A DNA stretch of 64,000 nucleotides from Prescottella sp. R16 (GCF_030656875.1 NZ_CP130943.1:3968001-4032000); one strand, 5' to 3'; shown: positions 36,645-45,205, numbered from the stretch's first letter. Notes: a model not told the origin generated them from the letters alone. Made by a program: numbers and translations.

Positions 36645-38393
36645 TCAGGCTTGGGTGAGTGAACCGAGGGCACCGATTCCGATGGGTTCGGTGGGCAGCA
36701 TCGGGACGACTGCATGTCGGTTGTGTGTGCTGGTGATGTCGTCGATCTCGTCGAGCTCGGTAGTGGCGCGTCGTTGGAGCAGCGGTGACGTGGGGCGGGC
36801 TGCGGCGATGGAGTTGTTGACCACCCAGGCCCAGGGGTGGATGCCGGCGCGTTGAAGGTCGGCGTGGAGGCCTTCAGCTTCGAGGCGGGGTGTGGTTTCG
36901 GCGAGGGTGACGATGAGGATCTTGGTCTCGTCGGGGTTCTGCAGCCGCATGAGCGGGGTGGTGAAGTTCGTGTTCTCGCCCATCTGGCGGGCGATCTCGC
37001 GGTGGTAGGAGCCGGTGGCGTCGAGCAGCAGCAGGGTGTGGCCGGTGGGGGCGGTGTCGACGACGACGAAGTGCCGTCGAGATTCGTGGATGATGCGGGA
37101 GAAGGCCTGGAAGACAGCGACTTCCTCGGTGCACGGCGACTTGAGGTCTTCGGCGAGGTTGGCGCGGCCCTGCTCGTCGAGGGTGGCGCCCTTGCTGGTC
37201 AGGACCCGGTCCCGATACGCGGCGGTGGCCTCGGCCGGGTCGATCCGCGAGACGGTCAGGTTCTCGAGACTGCCGGCGAGGGTGTCGGTGAGGTGCGCGG
37301 CCGGGTCGGTAGTGGTCAGGTGCACCTGGTGGCCGCGCTCGGCGAGCGCAACGGCAACCGCGGCGGCGATGGTGGTCTTCCCGACCCCGCCCTTGCCCAT
37401 GCACATGATCAGGCCGTGGTCGTCGGCGGCGAGTTCGTCGACGAGCGCGGACAGCGGCGCATCCGGAACCGCGACGGCTGCGGAATCCTGGTGCGCCGGA
37501 GGGGTGTTCGTCTCGGAGGTGAACAGGGCGCCCAGGGCATCGATGCCGACCATGTTGGTGGCCTTGAGCTCGACCTGGTCGAGGGGCAGCTTCCGCAGGT
37601 CGGTCGGTAGCGCGGCGAGGGCGGCCTGTTCACGGTCGTAGATTGCGGCGGCCAGCTCGTCGCCGCGGTCGGGTGCGGGGAGGACTCCGTTGATGACGAC
37701 GTGCTGCTCGGCCAGTCCGATGTCGGCGAGTTCGGTGTGGGTGCGGTCGATCTCGGCCAGCGGGGAGCGCTGCGGCCGGGCGACCAGCACGAGGCGGGTG
37801 CGCTGCGGGTCGGCCAGGGCGGCGACGGCGCCGGCGTAGATGGTGCGCTGCTTCTCGAGCCCGGACAGCGGGCCGAGGCAGGAGGCGTCGCCCTTGCCGT
37901 CGTCGAGGAAGTCGGTCCACGACCCGGGCAGCTGCAGCAGGCGGATGGTGTGGCCGGTGGGGGCGGTGTCGAACAGGACGTGGTCGAACCCGGCGATCGT
38001 GGTCTCGTCGGTGAGCAGCGCGGTGAACTCGTTGAACGAGGCGATCTCGGTGGTGCACGACCCGGAGAGCTGTTCGGTGATCGACGCGAGTTCCTTCTCG
38101 GGGAGCAGCCCGCGGACGGGGCCGATGATGCGTTCGCGGTACGCGTCGGCGGCCTGTTCGGGGTCGATCTCGAGCGCCGAGAGTCCCGGGACGGCGGGGA
38201 CGTCGGTGATGGTGTTGCCGATGCTGAGCCCGAAGACCTGCCCCACGTTGGAGGCAGGGTCGGTACTCACGAGCAGGACCTTCTTGCCCTCACGGGTGAG
38301 GGTGACGGCGGAGGCGCATGCGATCGAGGTCTTCCCGACCCCACCCTTGCCGGTGAAGAACAGGAACCGCGGTGCACCGTCGAGGAACTTCAT
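36645..38393 (-). CDS. arsA: Arsenite efflux ATPase subunit ArsA
   Basis: A 582-residue cytosolic ATPase that receives As(III) from ArsD and energises the membrane arsenite carrier. It has two homologous halves, each with a deviant Walker A loop, GKGGVGKTS (about residue 15) and GKGGVGKTT (about 328). Each half also has a DTAPTGHT switch. Metal-site cysteines are present in GSCTTE (about 108), DASCLGP (about 170) and SPCTEE (about 405), as in E. coli ArsA. It is the last gene of the divergent arsC-arsD-arsA operon, 11 bases after arsD. The partner carrier here is Acr3 rather than ArsB, a known actinobacterial combination. Confidence 0.95.
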   Translation of the reverse strand: MKFLDGAPRFLFFTGKGGVGKTSIACASAVTLTREGKKVLLVSTDPASNVGQVFGLSIGNTITDVPAVPGLSALEIDPEQAADAYRERIIGPVRGLLPEKELASITEQLSGSCTTEIASFNEFTALLTDETTIAGFDHVLFDTAPTGHTIRLLQLPGSWTDFLDDGKGDASCLGPLSGLEKQRTIYAGAVAALADPQRTRLVLVARPQRSPLAEIDRTHTELADIGLAEQHVVINGVLPAPDRGDELAAAIYDREQAALAALPTDLRKLPLDQVELKATNMVGIDALGALFTSETNTPPAHQDSAAVAVPDAPLSALVDELAADDHGLIMCMGKGGVGKTTIAAAVAVALAERGHQVHLTTTDPAAHLTDTLAGSLENLTVSRIDPAEATAAYRDRVLTSKGATLDEQGRANLAEDLKSPCTEEVAVFQAFSRIIHESRRHFVVVDTAPTGHTLLLLDATGSYHREIARQMGENTNFTTPLMRLQNPDETKILIVTLAETTPRLEAEGLHADLQRAGIHPWAWVVNNSIAAARPTSPLLQRRATTELDEIDDITSTHNRHAVVPMLPTEPIGIGALGSLTQA

Positions 38394-38404
38394 GGGTCGA
38401 CCTT

Positions 38405-38815
38405 TCAGCAGCAGCTGGTGTTGTCCGGGCCGTCGCCGCAGCAGGATCCGGCATCGGTGGTGTCGGCGAGGCCGAGCATCTGGATCCCGGCGGGCGCGGC
38501 CACCGGCTCGGCGGCGAGCCCGGCCCACTTGGCGAGCTGTGCACGGTCGGGGTAGCGGCCGGTGACGGCGGTGACGCCGTCGACGAGGACGAGGGGCAGG
38601 CCCTCGGAGCCGGAGAGCTGCAGGAACGCCTTGACCGGCTCCCGCTCGGCGAAGGCGAGCGGCGCATTGGCGAGGTTGAAGCGGGCGACGTCGCCGCCCT
38701 GGGAGTTGATCCAGTCCATGTCGGCGGTGAAGGTGACCAGGGCCTGGTCGACGTCGTCGCCGCACACTCCGGTGTTGCAGCACAGTGCGGGCTCGAAAAC
38801 CTCGATACGGGTCAT
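38405..38815 (-). CDS. arsD: Arsenite metallochaperone ArsD
   Basis: A 136-residue thioredoxin-fold chaperone that passes As(III) to ArsA. The conserved Cys12-Cys13 and Cys18 site is visible in ALCCNTGVCG, followed by DVDQALVTF. Family motifs FNLANAPLAF and GSEGLPLVLVDG follow. A second set of paired cysteines, SCCGDG and SCC, ends the protein. It lies between arsC and arsA in the same operon. Confidence 0.94.
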   Translation of the reverse strand: MTRIEVFEPALCCNTGVCGDDVDQALVTFTADMDWINSQGGDVARFNLANAPLAFAEREPVKAFLQLSGSEGLPLVLVDGVTAVTGRYPDRAQLAKWAGLAAEPVAAPAGIQMLGLADTTDAGSCCGDGPDNTSCC

Positions 38816-38833
38816 CAGGGGGTCCTCCAGTTT

Positions 38834-39253
38834 TCAAGGGTGGGTAGGGGCGGTGAGCTGGCCGGCGAGCTGCTCGACGCGGGCGGCGATGTCGTCACGG
38901 ACCAGGCGCATGCGTTCGATGCCGTCGATGCCGCGTTCGGACGGCTCGTCGGTGTCCCAGTTCTCGAACCGGGTCCCCGGGACGGGATCGACGTGGGCCT
39001 CGCGTCCGAGGGTGACCACCACGTCGACTGCCCGCAGCAGCTGCGGGTCGATCGCCTTCGGGGTCTCGGCGGTGATGTCCACGCCGACCTCGAGGAGCGA
39101 CTGCGCGGACAGGGCGTTGACCGCGGATCCGGGCTTGGTGCCGGCCGAGTGCACCTCGACCGCGTCGCCGGCGGCCTTGCGCATCAGCCCGGCCGCCATC
39201 TGGGACTTGCCGCCGTTCTTCACGCAGACGAACAGCACCGAAGGTTTGTTCAC
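38834..39253 (-). CDS. arsC: Arsenate reductase-like protein with modified phosphate loop
   Basis: A 139-residue protein of the low-molecular-weight phosphatase/ArsC family, expected to reduce As(V) to As(III) or form an arsenate-thiol intermediate. The loop reads CVKNGGKS, so the CX5R Arg is Lys, unlike the normal CVHNAGRS of the second ArsC at 40854-41285. The remaining frame, including HSAGTKPG and the C-terminal WDTDEP, is intact. GTG 39251-39253 follows GGAAGG. It is the first gene of the arsC-arsD-arsA operon and divergent from arsR. Activity with Lys in the loop is uncertain. Confidence 0.8.
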   Translation of the reverse strand: MNKPSVLFVCVKNGGKSQMAAGLMRKAAGDAVEVHSAGTKPGSAVNALSAQSLLEVGVDITAETPKAIDPQLLRAVDVVVTLGREAHVDPVPGTRFENWDTDEPSERGIDGIERMRLVRDDIAARVEQLAGQLTAPTHP

Positions 39254-39295
39254 GCTCGGATCCTTCCGGGGTGGCCGTGTTCACCGGCCGTTCGG

Positions 39296-39331
39296 TTGAC
39301 GAGTTGAATCGATAAGAGTCAATATAGACAC
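39296..39331 (+). promoter_or_regulatory. arsR promoter with putative ArsR operator
   Basis: TTGACG (39296-39301) and CAATAT (39320-39325) are spaced by 18 bases, with six bases to the arsR ATG, so the transcript is probably leaderless. TTGA (39304-39307) and TCAA (39319-39322) form an inverted repeat over 11 bases inside the spacer, a fitting ArsR site. The same 78-base gap must also serve the divergent arsC. Confidence 0.45.
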
Positions 39332-39733
39332 ATGTCGAATCAATCGTCGAGTGGGGTCGAGGCCTGCTGCTCGCCGCTCACGCGGGAGCCGTTGACCTCG
39401 GATTGGGCCTCTGACCTGGCCCGGATGTTCAAGGCGCTCGGGGATCCGGTGCGTCTGCGGATGCTGAGTCTGATCGCCAGCCACGAGAACGGCGAGAGTT
39501 GCGTGTGTGACATCTCGCCGGCGTTCGAGCTGTCGCAGCCGACGATCTCCCACCATCTGAAGGTGTTGCGTGAGGCCGGCCTGCTCGACTGCGAGCGGCG
39601 TGGCACCTGGGTGTACTACCGGGTGATCCCGTCCGCGCTCGCGCAGCTCTCGGCGGTGCTGTCACCGGAATCCGGCGTCGTCGAAGGCTCGGCCTGTGTG
39701 TCGGAAGCCGCAGTCGTGGAGGTGGCTCGGTGA
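39332..39733 (+). CDS. arsR: ArsR family arsenic-responsive repressor
   Basis: A 133-residue winged-helix repressor that releases DNA on binding As(III). The domain runs from about residue 25 to 115, with LARMFKALGDPVRLRML, the recognition helix LSQPTISHHLKVLREAGLL and wing GTWVYYRV. Cysteines available for As(III) are the pair in EACCSPL near the N-terminus and SCVCD (about residues 57-60) before the DNA-reading helices. Its stop overlaps the acr3 start, so repressor and pump are translated together. It likely controls both divergent operons. Confidence 0.93.
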   Translation: MSNQSSSGVEACCSPLTREPLTSDWASDLARMFKALGDPVRLRMLSLIASHENGESCVCDISPAFELSQPTISHHLKVLREAGLLDCERRGTWVYYRVIPSALAQLSAVLSPESGVVEGSACVSEAAVVEVAR

Positions 39734-40815
39734 CCGAGACGACCACCCCTCCCGCTGTCGTCGGCAAGCTCTCGACCCTGGACCGGTTCCTCGCCGTGTG
39801 GATCGGCGTCGCGATGGCCGCCGGGCTGCTGCTGGGCCGGATGATTCCCGGCCTCGGCGACACCCTGTCATCGGTGGAACTCGACGGCATCTCCCTGCCG
39901 ATCGCGCTCGGCCTTCTGATCATGATGTATCCGGTGCTGGCGAAGGTGCGCTACGACCGACTCGACACCGTCACCGGCGACCGGCGTCTGCTGCTCGGCT
40001 CCCTGCTGCTGAACTGGGTGCTCGGGCCGGCGCTGATGTTCGCCCTCGCGTGGATCTTCCTACCCGACCTGCCCGAGTACCGGACCGGGCTGATCATCGT
40101 CGGCCTCGCCCGCTGCATCGCGATGGTCATCATCTGGAACGACCTCGCCTGCGGCGACCGCGAGGCCGCCGCCGTGCTGGTCGCGATCAACTCCGTGTTC
40201 CAGGTGATCATGTTCGCCGTGCTCGGCTGGTTCTACCTCTCGGTCCTGCCCGGCTGGCTCGGGCTCGAGCAGACCACCATCGACACCTCCCCGTGGCAGA
40301 TCGCGAAATCGGTGCTGATCTTCCTCGGCATCCCCCTGCTCGCCGGATTCCTCACCCGCCACTACGGAGAGAAGGCCAAGGGCCGCGAGTGGTACGAGGA
40401 GCGGTTCCTGCCGAAGATCGGGCCGTGGGCGCTCTACGGGCTGCTGTTCACCATCGTGATCCTCTTCGCGTTGCAGGGCGAGCAGATCACCTCGCAACCC
40501 CTCGATGTGGTCCGGATCGCGATCCCGCTGCTGGCATACTTCGCGCTCATGTGGGGCGGCGGCTACGCCCTCGGCGCCGCAATGGGCCTCGGCTACGAAC
40601 GCACCACCACCCTCGCGTTCACCGCCGCGGGCAACAACTTCGAGCTCGCCATCGCGGTCGCCATCGCCACCTACGGCGCCACCTCCGGGCAAGCCCTCGC
40701 CGGTGTGGTCGGCCCGCTGATCGAAGTGCCGATCCTGGTCGGCCTCGTCTACGTCTCCCTCGCGCTCCGCAAACGCTTCACCCGCACCCCGGCGCCCACG
40801 CAGCTTCCCTCGTAA
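39730..40815 (+). CDS. acr3: Arsenite efflux transporter Acr3
   Basis: A 361-residue protein with ten predicted membrane segments, exporting As(III). Family landmarks are IALGLLIMMYPVLAKVRYD and GLARCIAMVIIWNDLACGD. The latter contains the conserved Cys essential for arsenite transport in studied Acr3 proteins and a second Cys. The GNNFELAIAVAIATYG segment in helix 9 is also typical. GTG 39730 overlaps the arsR stop. A dedicated ArsA may convert the carrier to ATP-driven pumping. Confidence 0.95.
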   Translation: MTETTTPPAVVGKLSTLDRFLAVWIGVAMAAGLLLGRMIPGLGDTLSSVELDGISLPIALGLLIMMYPVLAKVRYDRLDTVTGDRRLLLGSLLLNWVLGPALMFALAWIFLPDLPEYRTGLIIVGLARCIAMVIIWNDLACGDREAAAVLVAINSVFQVIMFAVLGWFYLSVLPGWLGLEQTTIDTSPWQIAKSVLIFLGIPLLAGFLTRHYGEKAKGREWYEERFLPKIGPWALYGLLFTIVILFALQGEQITSQPLDVVRIAIPLLAYFALMWGGGYALGAAMGLGYERTTTLAFTAAGNNFELAIAVAIATYGATSGQALAGVVGPLIEVPILVGLVYVSLALRKRFTRTPAPTQLPS

Positions 40816-40853
40816 TCGCACGACCGACTTCCCTTGCTTCCGAAAGGTTCTCG

Positions 40854-41285
40854 ATGACCACCGCATCCCCGAACACCACGCCGTCGGTCCTGTTCGTCTG
40901 CGTCCACAACGCCGGCCGCTCCCAGATGGCCGCCGGATTCCTCACCGCACTGGCCGGTGACCGGATCGAGGTCCGCTCCGCAGGCAGCGCCCCGGCAGAC
41001 CAGGTCAACCCGGCCGCGGTGGAAGCGATGGCCGAGATCGGTATCGACATCTCCACCCAGTCCCCGAAGATCCTCACCGCCGACGCCGTGCAGGCCTCGG
41101 ATGTGGTGATCACGATGGGCTGTGGCGACACCTGCCCGGTCTTCCCCGGAAAGTCCTACCGCGACTGGACCCTCGACGACCCGGCCGGCCAGGGCGTCGA
41201 CGCCGTCCGGCCGATCCGCGACGAGATTCGAGTGCGCGTCGAGGCGCTGATCGCCGAACTGACCACCGAACCCGCCCGCCCCTGA
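40854..41285 (+). CDS. arsC: Arsenate reductase, mycothiol-dependent type
   Basis: A 143-residue low-molecular-weight phosphatase-fold enzyme. The phosphate loop CVHNAGRS (about residues 16-23) is canonical CX5R. RSAGSAPADQVNP and the C-terminal DWTLDDPAG, carrying the general-acid Asp, are present. Further cysteines in MGCGDTC (about residue 85) match the actinobacterial arsenate-mycothiol transferases. ATG follows GAAAGG. It is co-oriented with arsR-acr3, 38 bases after acr3, giving reduction followed by export. Confidence 0.92.
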   Translation: MTTASPNTTPSVLFVCVHNAGRSQMAAGFLTALAGDRIEVRSAGSAPADQVNPAAVEAMAEIGIDISTQSPKILTADAVQASDVVITMGCGDTCPVFPGKSYRDWTLDDPAGQGVDAVRPIRDEIRVRVEALIAELTTEPARP

Positions 41286-41335
41286 CCGGGAACGTCCCCT
41301 CTCGTCGTCCCTGCGGGGCGGCACGGAAGGCACTC

Positions 41336-41389
41336 ATGAGTACTGATGCGGCCATGTCCGACTGCCAGACGATCACCGCCGCCGGCTGA
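41336..41389 (+). CDS. Possible 17-residue leader peptide or gene remnant
   Basis: ATG 41336 follows GGAAGG at a normal distance, better than anything in front of the next gene. The 17-codon frame includes DCQTITAAG and stops two bases before the next start. It may couple translation to the flavoprotein gene, or be the N-terminal relic of a lost gene. Confidence 0.3.
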   Translation: MSTDAAMSDCQTITAAG

Positions 41390-41394
41390 GCGTG

Positions 41395-42453
41395 ATGGAG
41401 CAGCAATCGGTGACCGACATGGATGTGGTCGTGATCGGTGGCGGTCAGGCCGGGCTCGCCGCGGGCTACTACCTGCGGCGAGCCGGGCGCCGGTTCGTGA
41501 TCCTCGACGACCAACCGGTACCGGGCGGGGCGTGGCCGCGCACCTGGCCGTCGCTGCGGCTGTTCTCCCCGGCGGAGTTCGCGGCCCTGCCGGGATGGCC
41601 CATGCCGCCCTGGGACAACGGATTCCCGCCCGCCTCGCACGTGGTCGACTACTTCACCGCCTACGAGGAGCGCTACGACCTGCCGATCGAGCGGCCCGTC
41701 CGGGTCACCGGTGTGGACCGCGACGGGCAGCACCTCGCCGTCACCACGAACCACGAGATCTGGCGGGCCCGACGGGTGATCAGCGCGACCGGCACCTGGC
41801 AGCAACCGTTCTGGCCGCTCTACCCGGGTGCGCGGGAGTTCACCGGCCGCCAACTCCACACCGTCGACTACCGGCAGCCGTCGGACTTCACGGGCGCCCG
41901 GGTGGTGATCGTCGGTGGCGGCAACTCCGCCGCCCAGCTCGTCGCCGAAATCTCCACCGCAGCCGCCACCACGTGGGTGACGACCCGGCCACCCCGCTTC
42001 CTCGCCGACGACGTCGACGGGCGGGTGCTGTTCCAGGTCGCGTCCGAGCGTGCCACGGCCATCGCCGCCGGGAAACCCGATCCCGGCGGACCCGCGTCGC
42101 TCGGCGACATCGTGATGGTTCCCGAAGTGCGCGAGGCCCGCGATCGCGGTGTCCTACAGGCGCTACCAATGTTCGACCGCCTCACCCGAGACGGCGTGGC
42201 CTGGGGAGACCTCGAGCAGCACGCGGATGTCATCGTGTGGGCCACCGGCTTTCGGCCCGCCCTGGCCCACCTGCGTCCGCTGCGGCTACGAGAGCACGAC
42301 GGCACGATCGCCGTCTCGGGCACGAAGGCGCTCAAGGAGCCCCGCCTGCACCTGCTTGGCTACGGCGACTGGACCGGTCCCGGCTCGGCGACCATCCTCG
42401 GTGTCGGACGCACTGCCAAAGCTGCAGTCGCCCAACTCGACTTCGACGACTGA
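41395..42453 (+). CDS. ArsO-like FAD/NAD(P)-dependent monooxygenase
   Basis: A 352-residue flavoprotein. The FAD-binding motif is VIGGGQAGLAAGYYLRRAG (about residues 15-33) and the NAD(P)-binding motif is VVIVGGGNSAAQLVAEI (about 170). The signature ATGFRPAL is near residue 285. It resembles the flavin monooxygenase-like proteins often called ArsO in arsenic operons; their substrate is not settled. GTG 41392 or ATG 41395 are both possible and have no ribosome site of their own, so coupling to the short frame upstream is likely. Confidence 0.8.
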   Translation: MEQQSVTDMDVVVIGGGQAGLAAGYYLRRAGRRFVILDDQPVPGGAWPRTWPSLRLFSPAEFAALPGWPMPPWDNGFPPASHVVDYFTAYEERYDLPIERPVRVTGVDRDGQHLAVTTNHEIWRARRVISATGTWQQPFWPLYPGAREFTGRQLHTVDYRQPSDFTGARVVIVGGGNSAAQLVAEISTAAATTWVTTRPPRFLADDVDGRVLFQVASERATAIAAGKPDPGGPASLGDIVMVPEVREARDRGVLQALPMFDRLTRDGVAWGDLEQHADVIVWATGFRPALAHLRPLRLREHDGTIAVSGTKALKEPRLHLLGYGDWTGPGSATILGVGRTAKAAVAQLDFDD

Positions 42454-42548
42454 CCACACTCGTCCGATAAGGGACCGACGACGAGCGCGCCCACGTTCAC
42501 CCAGACCTTCCGCGGTGTGGGCGTTGCGCAGGTGCTCGGGTATGCGGG

Positions 42549-42659
42549 TCATGGTGCGTGGTCCTCGTTGGATTCGAGGAGCAATGCGCCGATGACGAGG
42601 GTGCGGCGGCCGCGGCGCCACCTGGCTGAGATCGAGGTGGTGGGCTCGGCGGAGGTCAT
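42549..42659 (-). CDS. Possible 36-residue coupled small protein
   Basis: The ATG overlaps the ATPase stop (ATGA), and its own stop overlaps another ATG at 42550-42552 in the same manner. The product begins MTSAEPTTSISARWRRGR, followed by a short hydrophobic patch (TLVIGALLL). The downstream frame (42286-42552) runs antisense into the flavoprotein gene and looks like a truncated remnant. No family is recognised. Confidence 0.3.
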   Translation of the reverse strand: MTSAEPTTSISARWRRGRRTLVIGALLLESNEDHAP

Positions 42660-44614
42660 GACCGAGCTCCGGCGATCGGTTCGCGCGTGATCGCCGATGG
42701 TGTGGCCGCGGTGAGGGTACGGGCGCGTCCGGCGCGGACGCCGTTGGCGATGACGACGATCTCGGCGACTTCGTGGACGAGGACGACCGCGGCCAGGCCG
42801 AGGACACCGAACAGGGCGAGCGGCATCAAGACGGTGATGATCGCCAGGGACAGGCCGACGTTCTGCAGCATGATCGTCCGAGACCGGCGCGCGTGGTGCA
42901 GCGCCTGAGGTAGGTGGCGCAGGTCCTCGCCCATCAGAGCGACGTCGGCAGTCTCGATCGCCACGTCGGTGCCCATCGCGCCCATCGCGATACCGAGGTC
43001 GGCGGTAGCGAGGGCGGGTGCGTCGTTGACTCCGTCGCCGACCATCGCGGTCGGACGAGCAGCACGGAGAGTTTCGACGATGCGGGCTTTGTCCTCGGGG
43101 CGCAGGTCGGCGTGCACTTCGTCGATGCCGACGTCGGCGGCCAGGGCGCGGGCGGTGCGGTCGTTGTCGCCGGTGAGCATCGCGACCTGGTAGCCGTCAC
43201 GGCGCAGGCCGGCGATCACCTCGCGGGCCTCGGGGCGGAGTTCGTCGCGGACGGCGACCGCCCCGATCACGGTTCCGGCGCGTTCGATCAGGACCGCGGT
43301 GGCGCCGGCGTGCTGCATCCGTTCGATGTCGGTGGCGAGGGGGCCGGGGTCGATCCAGCCGGGTCGACCGAGCCGAACCGGTGCGCCGTCGATGCGGCCG
43401 GTCAGTCCGGCGCCGGTCACGGCATCGACATCGTCGGCGGGCACGTAGTGGTCGACGGCGGCGAGAATCGCTCGGGCCAGCGGGTGTTCGCTGCGGGCCT
43501 CCAACGCCGCGGCCACCGCGAGAACATCGTCGCGGGTGGCGCCGTTAGCGGCGGCGACGTCGATCACGACGGGCTGATTGCGGGTGAGGGTGCCGGTCTT
43601 GTCCAACGCGACGGTGCGGATGCGGCCGAGCGCTTCGAGGGCGGCACCGCCCTTGACCAGGACTCCGAGCTTGGACGCGGCGCCGATTGCAGCGACGACC
43701 GTGACGGGGATCGCGATCGCCAGCGCGCACGGTGAGGCGGCGACGAGCACCACGAGGGCACGTTCGATCCACACCCGCGGATCCCCGGCCAGGCTGCCGA
43801 CGGCGGCGATGACCGCGGCCGCGACCATCACGGCCGGGACGAGCGGCTTGGCTATCTTGTCGGCCAGGCGCTGCGCCTCGCCCTTGCGGGACTGCTCGGC
43901 CTCGACGATCCGCACGATCTTGGCCAGCGAGTTGTCTTGCGCGCCAGCGGTGACCTCGACCTCGAGGACGCCGGTGCCGTTGATCGACCCGGCGAACACC
44001 TCGTCCCCGGGGCCTGCTTCGACGGGCACCGATTCGCCGGTGATCGCGGAGGTGTCCAGGGCGGTGCGTCCGGTGCGGATGACGCCGTCGGTAGCGATCC
44101 GCACCCCGGGCTTGACGATCATGATCTCGCCGAGAGCGAGCTCGGCCGGCGGGACGGTCTCCTCGCGGCCGCAGCGGAGCACCGTGGCGGTGTCCGGGAC
44201 CAGGGACAACAGGGATCGCAGTCCGCGGCGGGTGCGGGTGACCGCGTACTCTTCGAGTCCCTCGCTGATCGCGAACAGGAACGCGAGCATGGCGGCCTCG
44301 CCGACCTCGCCGAGCAGGACCGCGCCGACGGCGGCGATCGTCATCAGGGTTCCGACGCCGATCTTGCCCTTGGCCAGTCGCTTGAGCGTGGACGGGACGA
44401 ACGTGTAGCCGGCGACGATCAGAGCGGCCGCCTCGAGCCCCACGCCGAGAGCATCGGCTCCGCCGGTCACGCGGACGATCAGCGCCGCGACCAGCAGCAC
44501 GCCGGCCGCGGCGGCGGCGCGGATCTCGGTGATGTGCCAGACCTTTTCGGGCTCGTGTTCTTCCTCGCCTTCGGGGCGTGGTTCGTCGTGGCCGCAGCCG
44601 CACGCGTCGCTCAC
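42656..44614 (-). CDS. P1B-type heavy-metal ATPase
   Basis: A 652-residue integral membrane pump exporting a divalent metal. The N-terminus carries CGCGHDEP, a short Cys/His tail instead of a full metal-binding domain. Features in order: membrane helices from about residue 35, the actuator TGES (about 210) and the membrane metal site SPC in ASPCALAI (about 325). Then come the phosphorylation site DKTGTLT (about 370), TGDN and GDGVNDAPAL (about 555). The C-terminal helix has HEVAEIVVIANG. SPC instead of CPC points to the P1B-4/CtpG-like group (Co, Fe, Cd or Pb). GTG 44612-44614 overlaps the sensor gene stop. Confidence 0.9.
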   Translation of the reverse strand: MSDACGCGHDEPRPEGEEEHEPEKVWHITEIRAAAAAGVLLVAALIVRVTGGADALGVGLEAAALIVAGYTFVPSTLKRLAKGKIGVGTLMTIAAVGAVLLGEVGEAAMLAFLFAISEGLEEYAVTRTRRGLRSLLSLVPDTATVLRCGREETVPPAELALGEIMIVKPGVRIATDGVIRTGRTALDTSAITGESVPVEAGPGDEVFAGSINGTGVLEVEVTAGAQDNSLAKIVRIVEAEQSRKGEAQRLADKIAKPLVPAVMVAAAVIAAVGSLAGDPRVWIERALVVLVAASPCALAIAIPVTVVAAIGAASKLGVLVKGGAALEALGRIRTVALDKTGTLTRNQPVVIDVAAANGATRDDVLAVAAALEARSEHPLARAILAAVDHYVPADDVDAVTGAGLTGRIDGAPVRLGRPGWIDPGPLATDIERMQHAGATAVLIERAGTVIGAVAVRDELRPEAREVIAGLRRDGYQVAMLTGDNDRTARALAADVGIDEVHADLRPEDKARIVETLRAARPTAMVGDGVNDAPALATADLGIAMGAMGTDVAIETADVALMGEDLRHLPQALHHARRSRTIMLQNVGLSLAIITVLMPLALFGVLGLAAVVLVHEVAEIVVIANGVRAGRARTLTAATPSAITREPIAGARS

Positions 44615-44988
44615 GACTTCTCCTCGGCGTCGGTGCCGTAGTTCGGACACAACGCGACCGCGTTCCCGGTCGCCGCCAGCAGCGTCTCCGCCGAGGCGAG
44701 TAGATCCATCAACTCCGGCCGGGCCAGCGCATAGAACACCTGCCGCCCCTGCGGGCGGCCGATCACCAGTCCGCAGTCCCGCAGACACGCCACATGCGCC
44801 GACACCGTCGACTGCGCCAACCCCAGCTCGCCGACCAGATCCGCCACCCGAGCCTCGCCCGCAGCGAGGCGGCGCACGATCGCCAGCCGGGTCCCGTCCG
44901 AGAGGCTGTGGAACAGCGCCACTGCAGCGTCGAGGGTCGAGCCGGTACCCCTCGATGCCAGGCACCCATCCGCACTATCAATCGTCAT
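44611..44988 (-). CDS. CmtR-like ArsR/SmtB family metal sensor
   Basis: A 125-residue winged-helix repressor. The DNA-reading helix is LAQSTVSAHVACLRDCGLV; it carries the Cys-x3-Cys pair that in mycobacterial CmtR binds Cd/Pb together with a C-terminal Cys. Here the latter may be the Cys in ALCPNYG (about residue 115). The gene is upstream of and overlaps the ATPase, the same arrangement as cmtR-ctpG. The start lies six bases after TATCAT, so translation is probably leaderless. It likely also controls the divergent small peptide gene. Confidence 0.85.
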   Translation of the reverse strand: MTIDSADGCLASRGTGSTLDAAVALFHSLSDGTRLAIVRRLAAGEARVADLVGELGLAQSTVSAHVACLRDCGLVIGRPQGRQVFYALARPELMDLLASAETLLAATGNAVALCPNYGTDAEEKS

Positions 44989-45000
44989 ACGGCGATGATA
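44989..45000 (-). promoter_or_regulatory. Leaderless -10 element of the CmtR-like gene
   Basis: On the minus strand TATCAT is followed by CGCCGT and then ATG, the exact spacing for transcription starting at the A of the start codon. The shared 57-base gap to the divergent gene must hold the operator. Confidence 0.5.
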
Positions 45001-45045
45001 ACCGGTGAACTACGATGTTAGAGGGGCTGGAGATCAGGTGAGGAC

Positions 45046-45153
45046 ATGGAGAACTGGCTGACGAATCTGCAGGCCTGGTGGGCCTGTCAGGTGATGATGG
45101 CGAACGGAACATGTGAGATGCGCGCGTGCACGCCGATGACGGGCTGCTGCTAG
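45046..45153 (+). CDS. 35-residue Cys/Met-rich peptide divergent from the metal sensor
   Basis: ATG 45046 follows AGGTGAGGAC, a strong ribosome site. The peptide starts MENWLTNLQAWW, then has single cysteines at 14, 23 and 28 and a terminal Cys-Cys (34-35), with six methionines counting the start. TACGAT at 45011-45016 could be its -10. Such thiol and thioether density beside a metal sensor suggests metal binding or sensing, but no known metallothionein motif is present. It could also be a regulatory leader. Confidence 0.55.
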   Translation: MENWLTNLQAWWACQVMMANGTCEMRACTPMTGCC

Positions 45154-45205
45154 ATCGCGTGTTGCTTTGGCCACGGAAACGCTGATCTGGACTGAGTGCC
45201 GGACC

